Part shown: piece by piece, positions 1-7,934 of the stretch | How the letters are laid out: each line of letters starts with the position of its first letter | How positions within the stretch are numbered: position 1 is the stretch's first letter | Source: an uncultured Porphyromonadaceae bacterium | Lineage (GTDB): Bacteria; Bacteroidota; Bacteroidia; Bacteroidales; Muribaculaceae | Direction of reading: 5' to 3' | Assembly: GCA_900541555.1 (NCBI GenBank) | Contig: UQKE01000052.1 | Location: 1 to 15,435, forward strand | Length of the DNA stretch: 15,435 nucleotides | Translations under genes and position numbers: made by a program | Notes under the pieces: generated by a model | Told to the model about the DNA's origin: nothing | Databases searched by the model: none | Seen by the model: only the letters and a program-made list of their open reading frames with translations

Positions 1-31
1 CGGTCAACCCCTTCGGCTCGCAAGCTCGCCA

Positions 32-96
32 CTTCCCCTATATCGCGCTGACGCGGCGACACAGAGGAAGACATTGCAGCGTTTCCGGCTTTTAAT
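32..96. repeat. Hairpin repeat, copy A
   Basis: The outer arms CTTCCCCT (32-39) and AGAGGAAG (63-70) pair with one mismatch. The inner tip is a CGCG/CGCG stem (44-47 and 52-55) with loop CTGA. After the hairpin comes a conserved tail, ACATTGC, then a stretch resembling the one after copy D at 12890. Positions 37-75 are identical to 130-168. It is an intergenic dispersed repeat of REP/MITE style with no coding content. Confidence 0.75.
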
Positions 97-129
97 TATG
101 ATGCACAGTTACATTGCATAGAGCAATAG

Positions 130-168
130 CCTATATCGCGCTGACGCGGCGACACAGAGGAAGACATT
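130..168. repeat. Hairpin repeat, copy B (left arm lost)
   Basis: These 39 bases are identical to 37-75, with a 93-base offset. The left outer arm is not preserved (AGCCTATA in place of CCCCTATA), so only the inner hairpin and the right arm remain. The copy could be a truncated duplicate or a distinct half-unit. Confidence 0.75.
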
Positions 169-434
169 CGCTGGTAACGGTCTATGGTTGAGAGGTTGGG
201 TCAAATGCGCGCTGTTCTCCTTCGGATGTGAGAATGGAATCCTTTTGTCCAATCAAATTGATTCCCATCTTTTTTGATCAAGAAACAGATTTGCAACTTT
301 GCCGCAACCCCGCTTTTCATGTCATTATCGAAGGATGCGGTTGCGCAACACTTGCACGACATGGTGGTGATTTTATGCGATGCCATGTAATGGTCGGGGT
401 AGTGTAATGCGTTGGATTTTGGCGGCTTGCGGGT

Positions 435-465
435 AAAACAAATCCGGCCGCATTACGCGGCCGGA
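435..465 (-). terminator. Rho-independent terminator of tRNA-Gln
   Basis: A perfect GC-rich stem, CCGGCCGC/GCGGCCGG (444-451 and 457-464) with a 5-nt loop, is followed on the minus strand by TTTGTTTTA. It lies about 10 nt past the tRNA 3' end, which fits termination of the tRNA transcript. Confidence 0.85.
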
Positions 466-475
466 AGCAATCTTG

Positions 476-546
476 TTGTCTTACCCGGATTCGAACCAGG
501 ACAGGCAGAACCAAAAACTGCAGTGCTACCATTACACCATAAGACA
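476..546 (-). tRNA. tRNA-Gln (anticodon UUG)
   Basis: Read on the minus strand, the 7-bp acceptor TGTCTTA/TAAGACA closes a full cloverleaf. The D arm is GTGT/GCAC. The anticodon arm has loop TTTTGGT, giving anticodon TTG for glutamine. The T arm contains GGTTCGAATCC. The discriminator base is A and CCA is not encoded. The transcript has its own promoter upstream, and a small leader hairpin (AGGAC/GTCCT, 559-573) lies between promoter and tRNA. A strong terminator follows. I assigned this by folding the sequence by eye. Confidence 0.95.
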
Positions 547-583
547 ATCCTAACTAAAAGGACTCCTCGTCCTAAAAGCGACG

Positions 584-615
584 CAAAGATAGAGCGTTTT
601 TTGCGATTGTGCAAA
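584..615 (-). promoter_or_regulatory. Bacteroidetes-type promoter of tRNA-Gln
   Basis: On the minus strand the -33 box TTTG (612-615) is followed after 20 nt by the -7 box TATCTTTG (584-591). This matches the TTTG-N19-21-TAnnTTTG consensus of the phylum's main sigma factor. The expected start of transcription is about 30 nt upstream of the tRNA. Confidence 0.75.
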
Positions 616-649
616 TTTTTATTCGACATTTCCTTTGTGTTTTAATGTA

Positions 650-657
650 TATCTTTG
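650..657 (+). promoter_or_regulatory. Possible -7 box upstream of the DUF6249-like gene
   Basis: TATCTTTG matches the TAnnTTTG consensus, but no TTTG lies 19-21 nt upstream; the nearest is 12 nt away (634-637). If used, it would give a leader of about 120 nt before the start at 786. It is a weak candidate. Confidence 0.3.
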
Positions 658-785
658 ATTTGTAGTTTGTTGTGTGGTGAAAATAAATTTGTAGAGTGTC
701 GTATGTGGAAAAAATTGTATTTTCGTGCAACCGGAATGGCCGGTAGCAACGTCTAATGCATAGAAAACAAAAAAACAATATTATA

Positions 786-1448
786 ATGAAAAGAACATTT
801 TTAGTTTTGATTATCGTTTTGACCGGCGCGATTTCCGCGTTTGCAGTTGAAACACAGTCGGCATCTGCTCCGAACGAGATGACTGTTGCCGATACAAGTA
901 GAATTGTGAATCTTCCCGATACGGCGGCAGTTGCCGCAACGCTTTCATTCGAGGAACGTGAGGCGATTGCCAATGTGGTGCGTGAAGAAATGAACAGCAA
1001 CAGGTCGTTTTACAATACCGACATGCCTGTGCGGATTGTTGAAAGATTGGTAGCGATAGTGGCGATAGTCATGCCGTTTATTGCAATAATTTTCATTGCA
1101 GCTTTTCTGATCATCCATTCGACCAAGCGGCAACGGATCAAGTACGAGGTCATGGAAAAAGCGATTTCCGCCAATTACAAGCTTCCGAATGATATGTTCG
1201 AAGAGAAAAAGGAGAAGCCCGCAGACGCCATGCAGTCTTTGAAAAACGGCTGGCTGATTTTCTCCGTTGGAATTTCTTTCATGTTGTTTTTCCTTTTTGC
1301 CGGCAGCGGGGAAGTGGCGTCTCTTTGCTTGTTGGTCGTACTGATAGGCGTAGGCCGAATCGCCATTGCTTTATATGCAATCCGTGAATCGAAAAAATCA
1401 AAAGGGTCGGAAACCAACGGCACTGATGCCGAAAGCGATGCGAAATAA
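786..1448 (+). CDS. DUF6249-like integral membrane protein
   Basis: This is a 220-residue protein starting at an ATG directly before a clear signal-type segment (MKRTFLVLIIVLTGAISAFA, residues 1-20). An ATG 30 nt upstream would put ten charged residues ahead of the signal and is less likely. A soluble stretch (about 21-85) contains an acidic FEEREAIANVVREEM helix. Three hydrophobic segments follow (about 88-110, 155-172 and 176-199), and the tail is hydrophilic. The layout, and a sigma factor directly downstream, match Bacteroidales proteins usually labelled DUF6249. Its 3' end overlaps the sigma gene by 11 nt, so the two are translationally coupled. Its function is unknown. A part in sensing or controlling the sigma factor is inference from position only. 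Confidence 0.8.
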   Translation: MKRTFLVLIIVLTGAISAFAVETQSASAPNEMTVADTSRIVNLPDTAAVAATLSFEEREAIANVVREEMNSNRSFYNTDMPVRIVERLVAIVAIVMPFIAIIFIAAFLIIHSTKRQRIKYEVMEKAISANYKLPNDMFEEKKEKPADAMQSLKNGWLIFSVGISFMLFFLFAGSGEVASLCLLVVLIGVGRIAIALYAIRESKKSKGSETNGTDAESDAK

Positions 1449-1968
1449 ATTTGACGAACTTCGGTTGCTTGCGCGGTGCGCGCTGTCGGACGATCGGGAT
1501 GCTTTCGGGCAAATCGTCGAGGCGTATCAAAGCGACATGCGGCGGTTTTTTCTCAACCTTACCGGCGGCGATATCGCTTTGAGCGACGACCTTGCCCAGG
1601 AAACGTTTCTGAAAGCCTACCTGAACATTCGAAGTTTTCGCGGGTTGTCGAAATTCCGAACGTGGCTTTACCGCATCGCCTACAATGAATTTTATTCATG
1701 GGCGAGGGAGCGGAAAGAGGAATTGGCAGAATCGTTGCCCGAGCGAATCGGGAGCGAACCGGCAACGGCGAGCAATATCCGAATCGACGTGGCGGAAGCG
1801 TTGAAATTGCTGACGGTGGCCGAACGGACGGCCGTGACGCTTTTCTTTGTCGAAGATCGTCCCGTGAAAGAGATTGCTGCCATCATGGGAATGCCGGAAG
1901 GAACGGTGAAATCGCACATAGCGCGGGCCAAGCCAAAACTTGCCCGCTTTCTTGAAGACAAATATTGA
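1438..1968 (+). CDS. ECF RNA polymerase sigma factor (sigma-70 family)
   Basis: This 176-residue protein has the two-domain layout of extracytoplasmic-function sigma factors. The sigma-2 region (about 24-91) has DDLAQETFLKAYLNIRSF and FRTWLYRIAYN, which bind core polymerase and the -10-like element. The sigma-4 region (about 118-172) has the helix-turn-helix RPVKEIAAIMGMPEGTVKSH. Length is normal for the group. I chose ATG 1438, 11 nt inside the previous gene. An in-frame ATG at 1426 is possible. The next gene begins 20 nt after its stop, so the three genes form a unit. The target promoters are not visible in the window. Family assignment is sure; what activates it is unknown. Confidence 0.95.
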   Translation: MRNKFDELRLLARCALSDDRDAFGQIVEAYQSDMRRFFLNLTGGDIALSDDLAQETFLKAYLNIRSFRGLSKFRTWLYRIAYNEFYSWARERKEELAESLPERIGSEPATASNIRIDVAEALKLLTVAERTAVTLFFVEDRPVKEIAAIMGMPEGTVKSHIARAKPKLARFLEDKY

Positions 1969-1988
1969 ATTTAATTGCAATTAATGAT

Positions 1989-2330
1989 ATGAGAAATTCA
2001 GACGACGACAAATTGAAAAACCTATTGAAAGAAGGTGCATGGCAAGCTCCAGACAATCCGTGGTTCACGAAGCGATTGCTCAACCGTTTGCCTGAGAGGC
2101 ATGCGAGTCGTGGCAAAGCGATATGGATAGTCGTGTGTGTGGTGGCGCTTGCCGGCTGCATGGTAGGATGGCGGCTTTTTTCAGAACAAGTTGTCGACGA
2201 CACGACCACCATTACGCTTTTCGACACGTTGAAAGTCGACAATGCCGTGATGTATTATTGCGCGTTGCTTATTGTTACTGTTTTTATCATCCAGCAAATT
2301 GTGTCTGTGGCTATCAAGTCTCGGCAATAA
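1989..2330 (+). CDS. Small two-helix membrane protein, DUF5056-like, candidate anti-sigma factor
   Basis: This is a 113-residue protein. A charged cytoplasmic-type N-terminus (residues 1-43) contains the segment NPWFTKRLLNRLPER. It is followed by hydrophobic segments at about 44-64 and 86-108. The 'FxKRLxxRLPER' motif and the place right after an ECF sigma gene resemble DUF5056 proteins of Bacteroidales. The start is ATG 1989; a TTG at 1965 overlapping the sigma stop codon is less likely. By analogy with membrane anti-sigma factors, the N-terminal region could hold the sigma factor at the membrane. No zinc-binding HxxxCxxC anti-sigma motif is present, so this role is inference. Confidence 0.75.
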   Translation: MRNSDDDKLKNLLKEGAWQAPDNPWFTKRLLNRLPERHASRGKAIWIVVCVVALAGCMVGWRLFSEQVVDDTTTITLFDTLKVDNAVMYYCALLIVTVFIIQQIVSVAIKSRQ

Positions 2331-2399
2331 AGTGTGCGTGCTTGCGTTTGGTCATGATAAATGGTGAATCTGCCGCTCGGATTTACCTATTTATTGCGA

Positions 2400-2430
2400 T
2401 TGAACGCTTTTTTTTATGCAGGTACTTTTG
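2400..2430 (+). promoter_or_regulatory. Promoter of the outer-membrane operon
   Basis: TTG (2400-2402) and TACTTTTG (2423-2430) are separated by 20 nt, matching the Bacteroidetes consensus apart from a partial -33 box. Transcription would begin near 2437. The upstream ATG at 2416 is therefore inside the promoter, and the receptor start is set at 2458. Confidence 0.6.
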
Positions 2431-2457
2431 TACAGCAAAAGACTAAAAAGTCGATTG

Positions 2458-5058
2458 ATGTACAAGTTATTGAGTATCTGTATATTGCTTTTTCTATTTC
2501 CGGCGATTGTCTTTTCCGGAACGTCGGATGCCGTCGAAGATGCGCCAAGCGAGGAAACGCTCGATTCGATTTGGTTGAATTTGAGCGAAGTGGTCGTTAC
2601 CGCGCAGGAATCGAAGGGTGTCGTTACGACATCGAAGATCAACCGTGCCGCGATGGACTTTTTGCAACCGACGAGTCTTGCGGACTTAATGGAGTTGCTC
2701 CCCGGCGGCATATCGAAAGACCCCGATTTGAGCAGTGCCAACACGCTCGGCCTTCGCGAGACGGGCACTTTCGATGCGCAAGGCAACGCCATCACCGACA
2801 ACAATTACGCCATATCGTCGTTGGGGACGCTTTTTATTGTCGATGGCAATCCCATTGGCGCCGACGCGAATTTGCAATATTCTCCATTGTCGTCCACGCA
2901 ATCGGTTTCTACGTCATCTTCCGCCGAACAAAAACGCAATACCACGAATCGGGGCGTCGACATGCGCAGCATTTCCACCGACGACATCGAGAGCGTGGAG
3001 GTGGTGCGCGGAATCCCTTCTGCCGAATACGGCAATCTGACGAGCGGAATGGTGAAGATCAATAAAATAAGACGTGAGACTCCATTCACGGCGCGTTTTA
3101 AGGCCGATGGATACAGCAAACTTTTATCTGTCGGGAAAGGCATGCGGCTCGGCGAATGGCTTTTGCTCAACGTCGATGCAGGCATTCTCGATGCAAAACC
3201 CGATCCGACCGACAATTTGCAGCAATATCGCCGCGGAAACGCTTCGGCGCGTTTCACTTTCGATCGTCGAAATGTGCGGTATGCGGCATCGGTCGACTAT
3301 ACCGGCTCGTTTGACAACAGCAAAGCCGATCCCGACCTCAACTATGGGCGGATAGACGAATACAAGTCGACGTACAACCGGATCGCACTTGCCAATAATT
3401 TTGTTTTCAAGTCGAAGCGGGACTGGTTTTTCAAGCAATTAGAAATAAATACCTCCATTGCGCAGCAATTCGACAGGCTGACGCAGCGCCGTCTTGTCGC
3501 TCCGCAACGTTATGGGCTTGTGCCGACGACCGACGAAGAAGGCGTGCACGATGCCAAAATTATTTTTTCGGAATATATTGCCAATTATTTGAGCGATGGA
3601 AAGCCGTTTACGGCGTATGCCAAAGCGAAAGCCGTTTTTTCCGAGCGGACCGGCGTGGTCGACAATCGGCTGTTGGGCGGTGTAGATTGGAATTTTTCAA
3701 AAAATTTCGGGCGCGGGCAAGTGTACGATCTCGACAGGCCGTTGTCGGTGTCCGGTTGGGGTTCGCGCCCGCGTGCCTACCGCGACATTCCGGCTCTTTC
3801 TCAAATTTCGGCATTTGCCGAATACCACGGCGTTTTGTATGCCGGCCGCCACAGCGTGGAGTTGCAAGCGGGATTGCGAACCAACAGCCTGACGGGATTG
3901 GATAGCCGCTACGCGATGAAAGGGCGCGTCTATTTCGATCCGCGTTTCAATTTGAAATGGACATTGCCGTCATGGACGGTTGCAGGCCGACGCGTTTCGC
4001 TGGGAATAGCCGGAGGCATCGGGAAAACAACCAAAATGCCAACGCTCAACTACCTTTATCCCGACAAGCACTACAATGATATCACCGAATTGGGATATTA
4101 TGACATTAATCATCCCACGGAGTACAGCCGCTTTGTCGTGAGAAGTTATGTTCAGGACCCCACCAACTACGATTTGCAGCCTGCCGTCAATCTGAAAAAA
4201 GAGATACGGGTGGAATTGTCGTTTGGCGGCAATTCTTTGTCGGTCGTCTATTTCCGCGAGAACATGTCGTCGGGATTCCGCTATATGTCGGTATATGCGC
4301 CTTATGCTTATCGCGACTACGACGAAACGGCCATCGATGCCGCTTCTCTGGCGGGGCAGCCTTCGCTTGACGGACTTCCTTATGAGGAGCGCCGGAAACT
4401 CGACGGCTATACGAAAGCCGACAATGGCAGCCGAATCGACAAGGAGGGCGTGGAATTTCAATTCTCATCGGCTCGTATCCGGCCGTTGCGCACGCGAATT
4501 ACGTTCAACGGCGCATGGTTTCGCTCCGCTTACAGCAACAGCCTGCCCATGTTTGAATCGGTGAGCGACGTTGTCGACAATGTTGTCGTCGGCGATCGCT
4601 ATGTGGGCTTGTATGATTGGAACGACGGAAGGACGAATCAGACGCTCAACACCAATTTGATGCTCGACACGCAAATACCGGAATGGGGTTTGATTTTTGC
4701 CACCTCGGTGCAATGCATGTGGTTTGTCAAAACTCAAAACATGGCCAAGAACGGCATTCCGACAGCCTACATGGATGTTGCCGACGGCGAATTGCATCCT
4801 TACACGGAAGAATCGGCAAACGATCCATTGCTGTCTCATTTGATTAAAACCTACAATGCCGATTCGTTTCGGCAGTTCACCGTCCCGTTTGCCATGAATG
4901 TCAATTTGAAAGCAACGAAGAGCATCGGCAAATTCATGAAGTTGTCGATGTTTGCCAATAAAATAATAGACTACACGCCGGACTATTATTCCAACGGTTA
5001 TAAAATAAGAAGAAATGTCAGCCCCTATTTCGGCGTAGAGGCAAATTTTATGTTTTAG
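2458..5058 (+). CDS. TonB-dependent outer-membrane receptor
   Basis: This 866-residue protein has a signal peptide (MYKLLSICILLFLFPAIVFS, 1-20). A TonB-box-like stretch, SEVVVTAQ, lies at 43-50. The plug domain (about 55-205) ends in the family motif DDIESVEVVRGIPSAEYG followed by NLTSGMVKI. The rest is a long beta-barrel with alternating aromatic strands and a terminal phenylalanine (EANFMF), as expected for BAM-dependent insertion. It lacks the N-terminal carboxypeptidase-regulatory-like domain of SusC-type receptors and any STN signalling domain, so it is neither a classic glycan SusC nor a FecA-type transducer. It opens a four-gene operon; the next ATG is 4 nt after its stop. The family is certain. 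The imported substrate (metal chelate, haem, vitamin or peptide) cannot be told from the sequence. Confidence 0.93.
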   Translation: MYKLLSICILLFLFPAIVFSGTSDAVEDAPSEETLDSIWLNLSEVVVTAQESKGVVTTSKINRAAMDFLQPTSLADLMELLPGGISKDPDLSSANTLGLRETGTFDAQGNAITDNNYAISSLGTLFIVDGNPIGADANLQYSPLSSTQSVSTSSSAEQKRNTTNRGVDMRSISTDDIESVEVVRGIPSAEYGNLTSGMVKINKIRRETPFTARFKADGYSKLLSVGKGMRLGEWLLLNVDAGILDAKPDPTDNLQQYRRGNASARFTFDRRNVRYAASVDYTGSFDNSKADPDLNYGRIDEYKSTYNRIALANNFVFKSKRDWFFKQLEINTSIAQQFDRLTQRRLVAPQRYGLVPTTDEEGVHDAKIIFSEYIANYLSDGKPFTAYAKAKAVFSERTGVVDNRLLGGVDWNFSKNFGRGQVYDLDRPLSVSGWGSRPRAYRDIPALSQISAFAEYHGVLYAGRHSVELQAGLRTNSLTGLDSRYAMKGRVYFDPRFNLKWTLPSWTVAGRRVSLGIAGGIGKTTKMPTLNYLYPDKHYNDITELGYYDINHPTEYSRFVVRSYVQDPTNYDLQPAVNLKKEIRVELSFGGNSLSVVYFRENMSSGFRYMSVYAPYAYRDYDETAIDAASLAGQPSLDGLPYEERRKLDGYTKADNGSRIDKEGVEFQFSSARIRPLRTRITFNGAWFRSAYSNSLPMFESVSDVVDNVVVGDRYVGLYDWNDGRTNQTLNTNLMLDTQIPEWGLIFATSVQCMWFVKTQNMAKNGIPTAYMDVADGELHPYTEESANDPLLSHLIKTYNADSFRQFTVPFAMNVNLKATKSIGKFMKLSMFANKIIDYTPDYYSNGYKIRRNVSPYFGVEANFMF

Positions 5059-5062
5059 CAAT

Positions 5063-6367
5063 ATGAAAAAATCATCAATCTTTTCAATTTGCGTTGCTGC
5101 ATCGCTTGCTTTGCCGTTTTTTTCTTGCAGCGACGAGCCGGTTGTCCCGACGGTCGAAGCGTCGATTGAAATTGTCCGTCCGGAGGGCATCGACGATTTG
5201 CAGATACTAAAAGAAACAGTCGTTTTTCGCAATCTTTCCTCCGGAGAAGAAATGCGATTCGATTCGACCGAAGGATTGGCGATTCCCGTAGGCATATATG
5301 AATGTTCGTATGAGGCGGAAGCGACGTATGTCAATGCAGGGGATGAAGAAAGCGCCGTTGTCGAAGGCCGATTGATTGGCAACGCAGAATCCGTTCAGGT
5401 GACTGCCGCAGGCTTTAAGCTCGTTTTGCCGGTTTATCTTTCGGTGGATAAGGACGATTTCATTTTCGAGGAGATTTTTTTCACCGGCACGCGCCGAGCT
5501 TCGGGGTCGAGCTATATTGGCGATACGTATTTTAAAATCTACAATAATACCGACCATGTGCTTTATGCCGACGGGCTGGCAATATGCGAATCGAAATTCA
5601 AATCGACGCAATTTTACACTTACACTCCCGACATTCGCCAAGACGAAATGACGGTGCATGCCATCTACGTGATTCCCGGCAATGGGACGGAACATCCCGT
5701 GGCTCCGGGCGAGTCGTTGGTCATTTGCGACACGGGAATCGACCATCGCATATCCAATCCCAATTCTTTCGATTTGAGCGACGCTGATTTCGAGTGGTAC
5801 GACGAATCGACCAATCCGAGCCATACCGACATCGACAGCCCGACAGTGCCAAATCTCGACAAATGGTATTGCTATACGCTGACTGTTTTCGTTCCTCACA
5901 ATCGCGGGTTTTCCTCGTTTGCCCTTGCGCGCATACCCATCGGCAAAGAGGCGTATTTGAGCGATTATTACTATGACTATGAATACACGATATATGTCCC
6001 CGCCGGCACATTCCCGATGAGTGGCAGCGCGTATCGCCTTCCCAACGAATGGATTGTCGACGGCGTGAATTGCAGCGTGGAGACCGATCGCCAATGGAAC
6101 GTGCTGCCTCCGTCGATTGATGCCGGATGGACGCATTGCGGGGCGATGGACTCCGACGAAAATCGCTTTTTCAAGAGCATTCGCCGCAAGATGCTTTATT
6201 TGACGGACGACGGGATCAGGGTGCTGAAAGATACGAACAATTCTACTGCCGATTTCAATCCTGATTGCGTCCCGTCGCTTGTCGAGATGCAACATGCCGC
6301 GATCGATGCTTCCGGAACGAAAGCGGAGCGCGTCACTTACGACGGGGTTCAGCCGGTGGAATCATAG
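5063..6367 (+). CDS. DUF4876-like surface lipoprotein
   Basis: This 434-residue protein has a lipoprotein signal: a basic start (MKKSS), a hydrophobic core and the lipobox FFSC, with the lipidated cysteine at residue 22. The residues after the cysteine, SDE, are acidic, which resembles the surface-export signal of Bacteroidota lipoproteins. It is therefore probably displayed outside the cell. An Ig-like or beta-rich N-terminal part (about 30-130) is followed by FEEIFFTGTRRASGSSYIGD and DTYFKIYNNTDHVLYADGL, which I recognise as the DUF4876 pattern. The gene sits 4 nt after the receptor and 12 nt before the barrel gene. A lid or substrate-capture role for the receptor, as SusD does for SusC, is inference from gene order. 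Confidence 0.85.
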   Translation: MKKSSIFSICVAASLALPFFSCSDEPVVPTVEASIEIVRPEGIDDLQILKETVVFRNLSSGEEMRFDSTEGLAIPVGIYECSYEAEATYVNAGDEESAVVEGRLIGNAESVQVTAAGFKLVLPVYLSVDKDDFIFEEIFFTGTRRASGSSYIGDTYFKIYNNTDHVLYADGLAICESKFKSTQFYTYTPDIRQDEMTVHAIYVIPGNGTEHPVAPGESLVICDTGIDHRISNPNSFDLSDADFEWYDESTNPSHTDIDSPTVPNLDKWYCYTLTVFVPHNRGFSSFALARIPIGKEAYLSDYYYDYEYTIYVPAGTFPMSGSAYRLPNEWIVDGVNCSVETDRQWNVLPPSIDAGWTHCGAMDSDENRFFKSIRRKMLYLTDDGIRVLKDTNNSTADFNPDCVPSLVEMQHAAIDASGTKAERVTYDGVQPVES

Positions 6368-6379
6368 AAAAATGCAAGC

Positions 6380-7894
6380 ATGGGGAAAAGAGGTTTGCAT
6401 ATCGCATTGTTGCTTTCGCTATCGGAATCGATTTTCGCTGTCGATTCGGACGACGCGCTTTCCCGTGTCGTTGAAAACGAGCGGATGAATGTCGTCCCCG
6501 AACTCGGAGCCGAAAATCCGGCAATGATGAAAGACCGTTATGCGAAAACGCTTACGGAGATTGAGGCCGGATGGGTGTTTGGCGATGAAAATCAACCAAA
6601 AATCATGCAAGAAGGCGATGGGGAGAATCGCATGAGCGCCGTTGTGGACGCTTTTGTGAAGAATGGAAAAAATGATATTTGGGGAAATGCCGGTTACAGT
6701 ATCGGGCAACGGCGGAACGTGGCGTTCAACGAAACGTCCGACTATCGGATGCTTTACCCTTATGTGACGGCCGATTTGGTCGGTGGCGATCTGCACGAAG
6801 AGATTTATCGTTTCGAAGGCGGATTCGCTCATCGTGTTTCTTCGTCAGTGGTGTTAGGCGCGCAGGCAGGGTATCGGGCATTGCTGGCTTATCGCAGTGT
6901 CGATCCGCGACCGAGAAATTTGACAGGCGATCTCGATTTCGCAGCCGGAATATCTTGGACGAAAAACGAGCATACTTTCGGGGCTGCTTTGAAAGTGTCG
7001 AAGTATAAGCAAACCAACGATGTGGAATTTTATAGCGAAACGGGTCATCCCACAGTCTATCATGCGACGGGGTTGGGCACCGATTATTATCGTTTCAGAG
7101 GTTCTAACACCGATACATACTACAATGGCCGTGGCTTCGGCGGCGTGGTCAATCATGTATGCGTGCGTGGCGCGACGGCTGTATCATTCAATGCGGTTTA
7201 TGATTATTTCGGATTCGACAAAATCATATCTTCTCTCAACGAGTTGCCGATGGCTTCCGTGGGCGAACATCGCTTTTCCGCTGCCTTGACGGGTCTTTTC
7301 CGCCAAAAACAGAACCGCGACATTTTCGTCGAGGCAGGATATGAATACGTGCGGCGCAATGGGACGGAAAATATTTTTGGAGATGCTCAAAACAATATTT
7401 ATCCTGAAATAGCTTCGCTGCCGATGTATCGGCGGAGCGCTCACGACGCGCACGTGAAATTAAGCTACGACAATCGGCTGAATCCGGTCGGATTCCGGCT
7501 TTCTGCCGTTGCCGGCTATCATGATGAAAATGTTCGCTATGTCTCTCCCGAACGGTTGTTGGCAGTACAAGCCCCTTATGCAGGCATTCAGGCTTCGACG
7601 ACTTATCGGAAAAAACGCTGGCTGTTGCGGGGCGAGGCGCAAGTGGAAATGATGATTGGCCCGAATGGAAGTTTTGCAATGCCATCGGAAAGAAATTCAG
7701 TGCTTGACGAGGCAGCAAAACGCGTTTATGAGGTGATATCGGAAACGCAAACATCCATGTCGGCGGCATTGCGAGCCGATTATGCGGCGGGCAAGCGTTT
7801 TGCAGTGTTCCTCAGGTTGCGTTGGGCCGGCGAACTGTATGCCGGCGGCGGACGGGCGAATCATGCGGAAACGGCAGTCGGATTGCTATTTTGA
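6380..7894 (+). CDS. DUF6850-like outer-membrane beta-barrel protein
   Basis: This 504-residue protein starts at ATG 6380 with a signal peptide ending SIFA (1-20). An ATG at 6372 is in another frame. After an N-terminal stretch, alternating hydrophobic and polar strands rich in Tyr and Phe run to the last residue (AVGLLF), the signature of a barrel inserted by BAM. It contains no plug domain or TonB box. I associate it with the DUF6850 family, which commonly follows DUF4876 genes in Bacteroidales. It could be a second channel, or a barrel partner that carries or exposes the lipoprotein. The barrel call is fairly safe; the family name is from memory and the function is unknown. Confidence 0.8.
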   Translation: MGKRGLHIALLLSLSESIFAVDSDDALSRVVENERMNVVPELGAENPAMMKDRYAKTLTEIEAGWVFGDENQPKIMQEGDGENRMSAVVDAFVKNGKNDIWGNAGYSIGQRRNVAFNETSDYRMLYPYVTADLVGGDLHEEIYRFEGGFAHRVSSSVVLGAQAGYRALLAYRSVDPRPRNLTGDLDFAAGISWTKNEHTFGAALKVSKYKQTNDVEFYSETGHPTVYHATGLGTDYYRFRGSNTDTYYNGRGFGGVVNHVCVRGATAVSFNAVYDYFGFDKIISSLNELPMASVGEHRFSAALTGLFRQKQNRDIFVEAGYEYVRRNGTENIFGDAQNNIYPEIASLPMYRRSAHDAHVKLSYDNRLNPVGFRLSAVAGYHDENVRYVSPERLLAVQAPYAGIQASTTYRKKRWLLRGEAQVEMMIGPNGSFAMPSERNSVLDEAAKRVYEVISETQTSMSAALRADYAAGKRFAVFLRLRWAGELYAGGGRANHAETAVGLLF

Positions 7895-7934
7895 CGCAAA
7901 CACAATTTATTAACCAAAATAAAAACAAAACGTT

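Larger units (their letters stand above)
1..475. other. Intergenic region with two hairpin repeats
   Basis: No convincing gene lies here. The left part carries two copies of a short hairpin repeat (listed separately). The remainder, about 180-430, contains a 61-codon open frame on the minus strand (201-386). That frame has no recognisable promoter or family and sits downstream of the tRNA-Gln terminator, so I do not call it a gene. Confidence 0.6.

Noticed and set aside
201..386. 61-codon minus-strand frame with several cysteines near its start
   Set aside because: No promoter box upstream, lies after a strong terminator, and no family is recognised. A database hit to conserved small proteins would reopen it.
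2416..2457. Upstream ATG that would lengthen the TonB receptor by 14 residues
   Set aside because: It lies within the promoter and would place charged residues before the signal peptide.
4465..6295. Long minus-strand open frames opposite the receptor and lipoprotein genes
   Set aside because: They are in register with the sense codons, and the sense genes have clear signal peptides and families.
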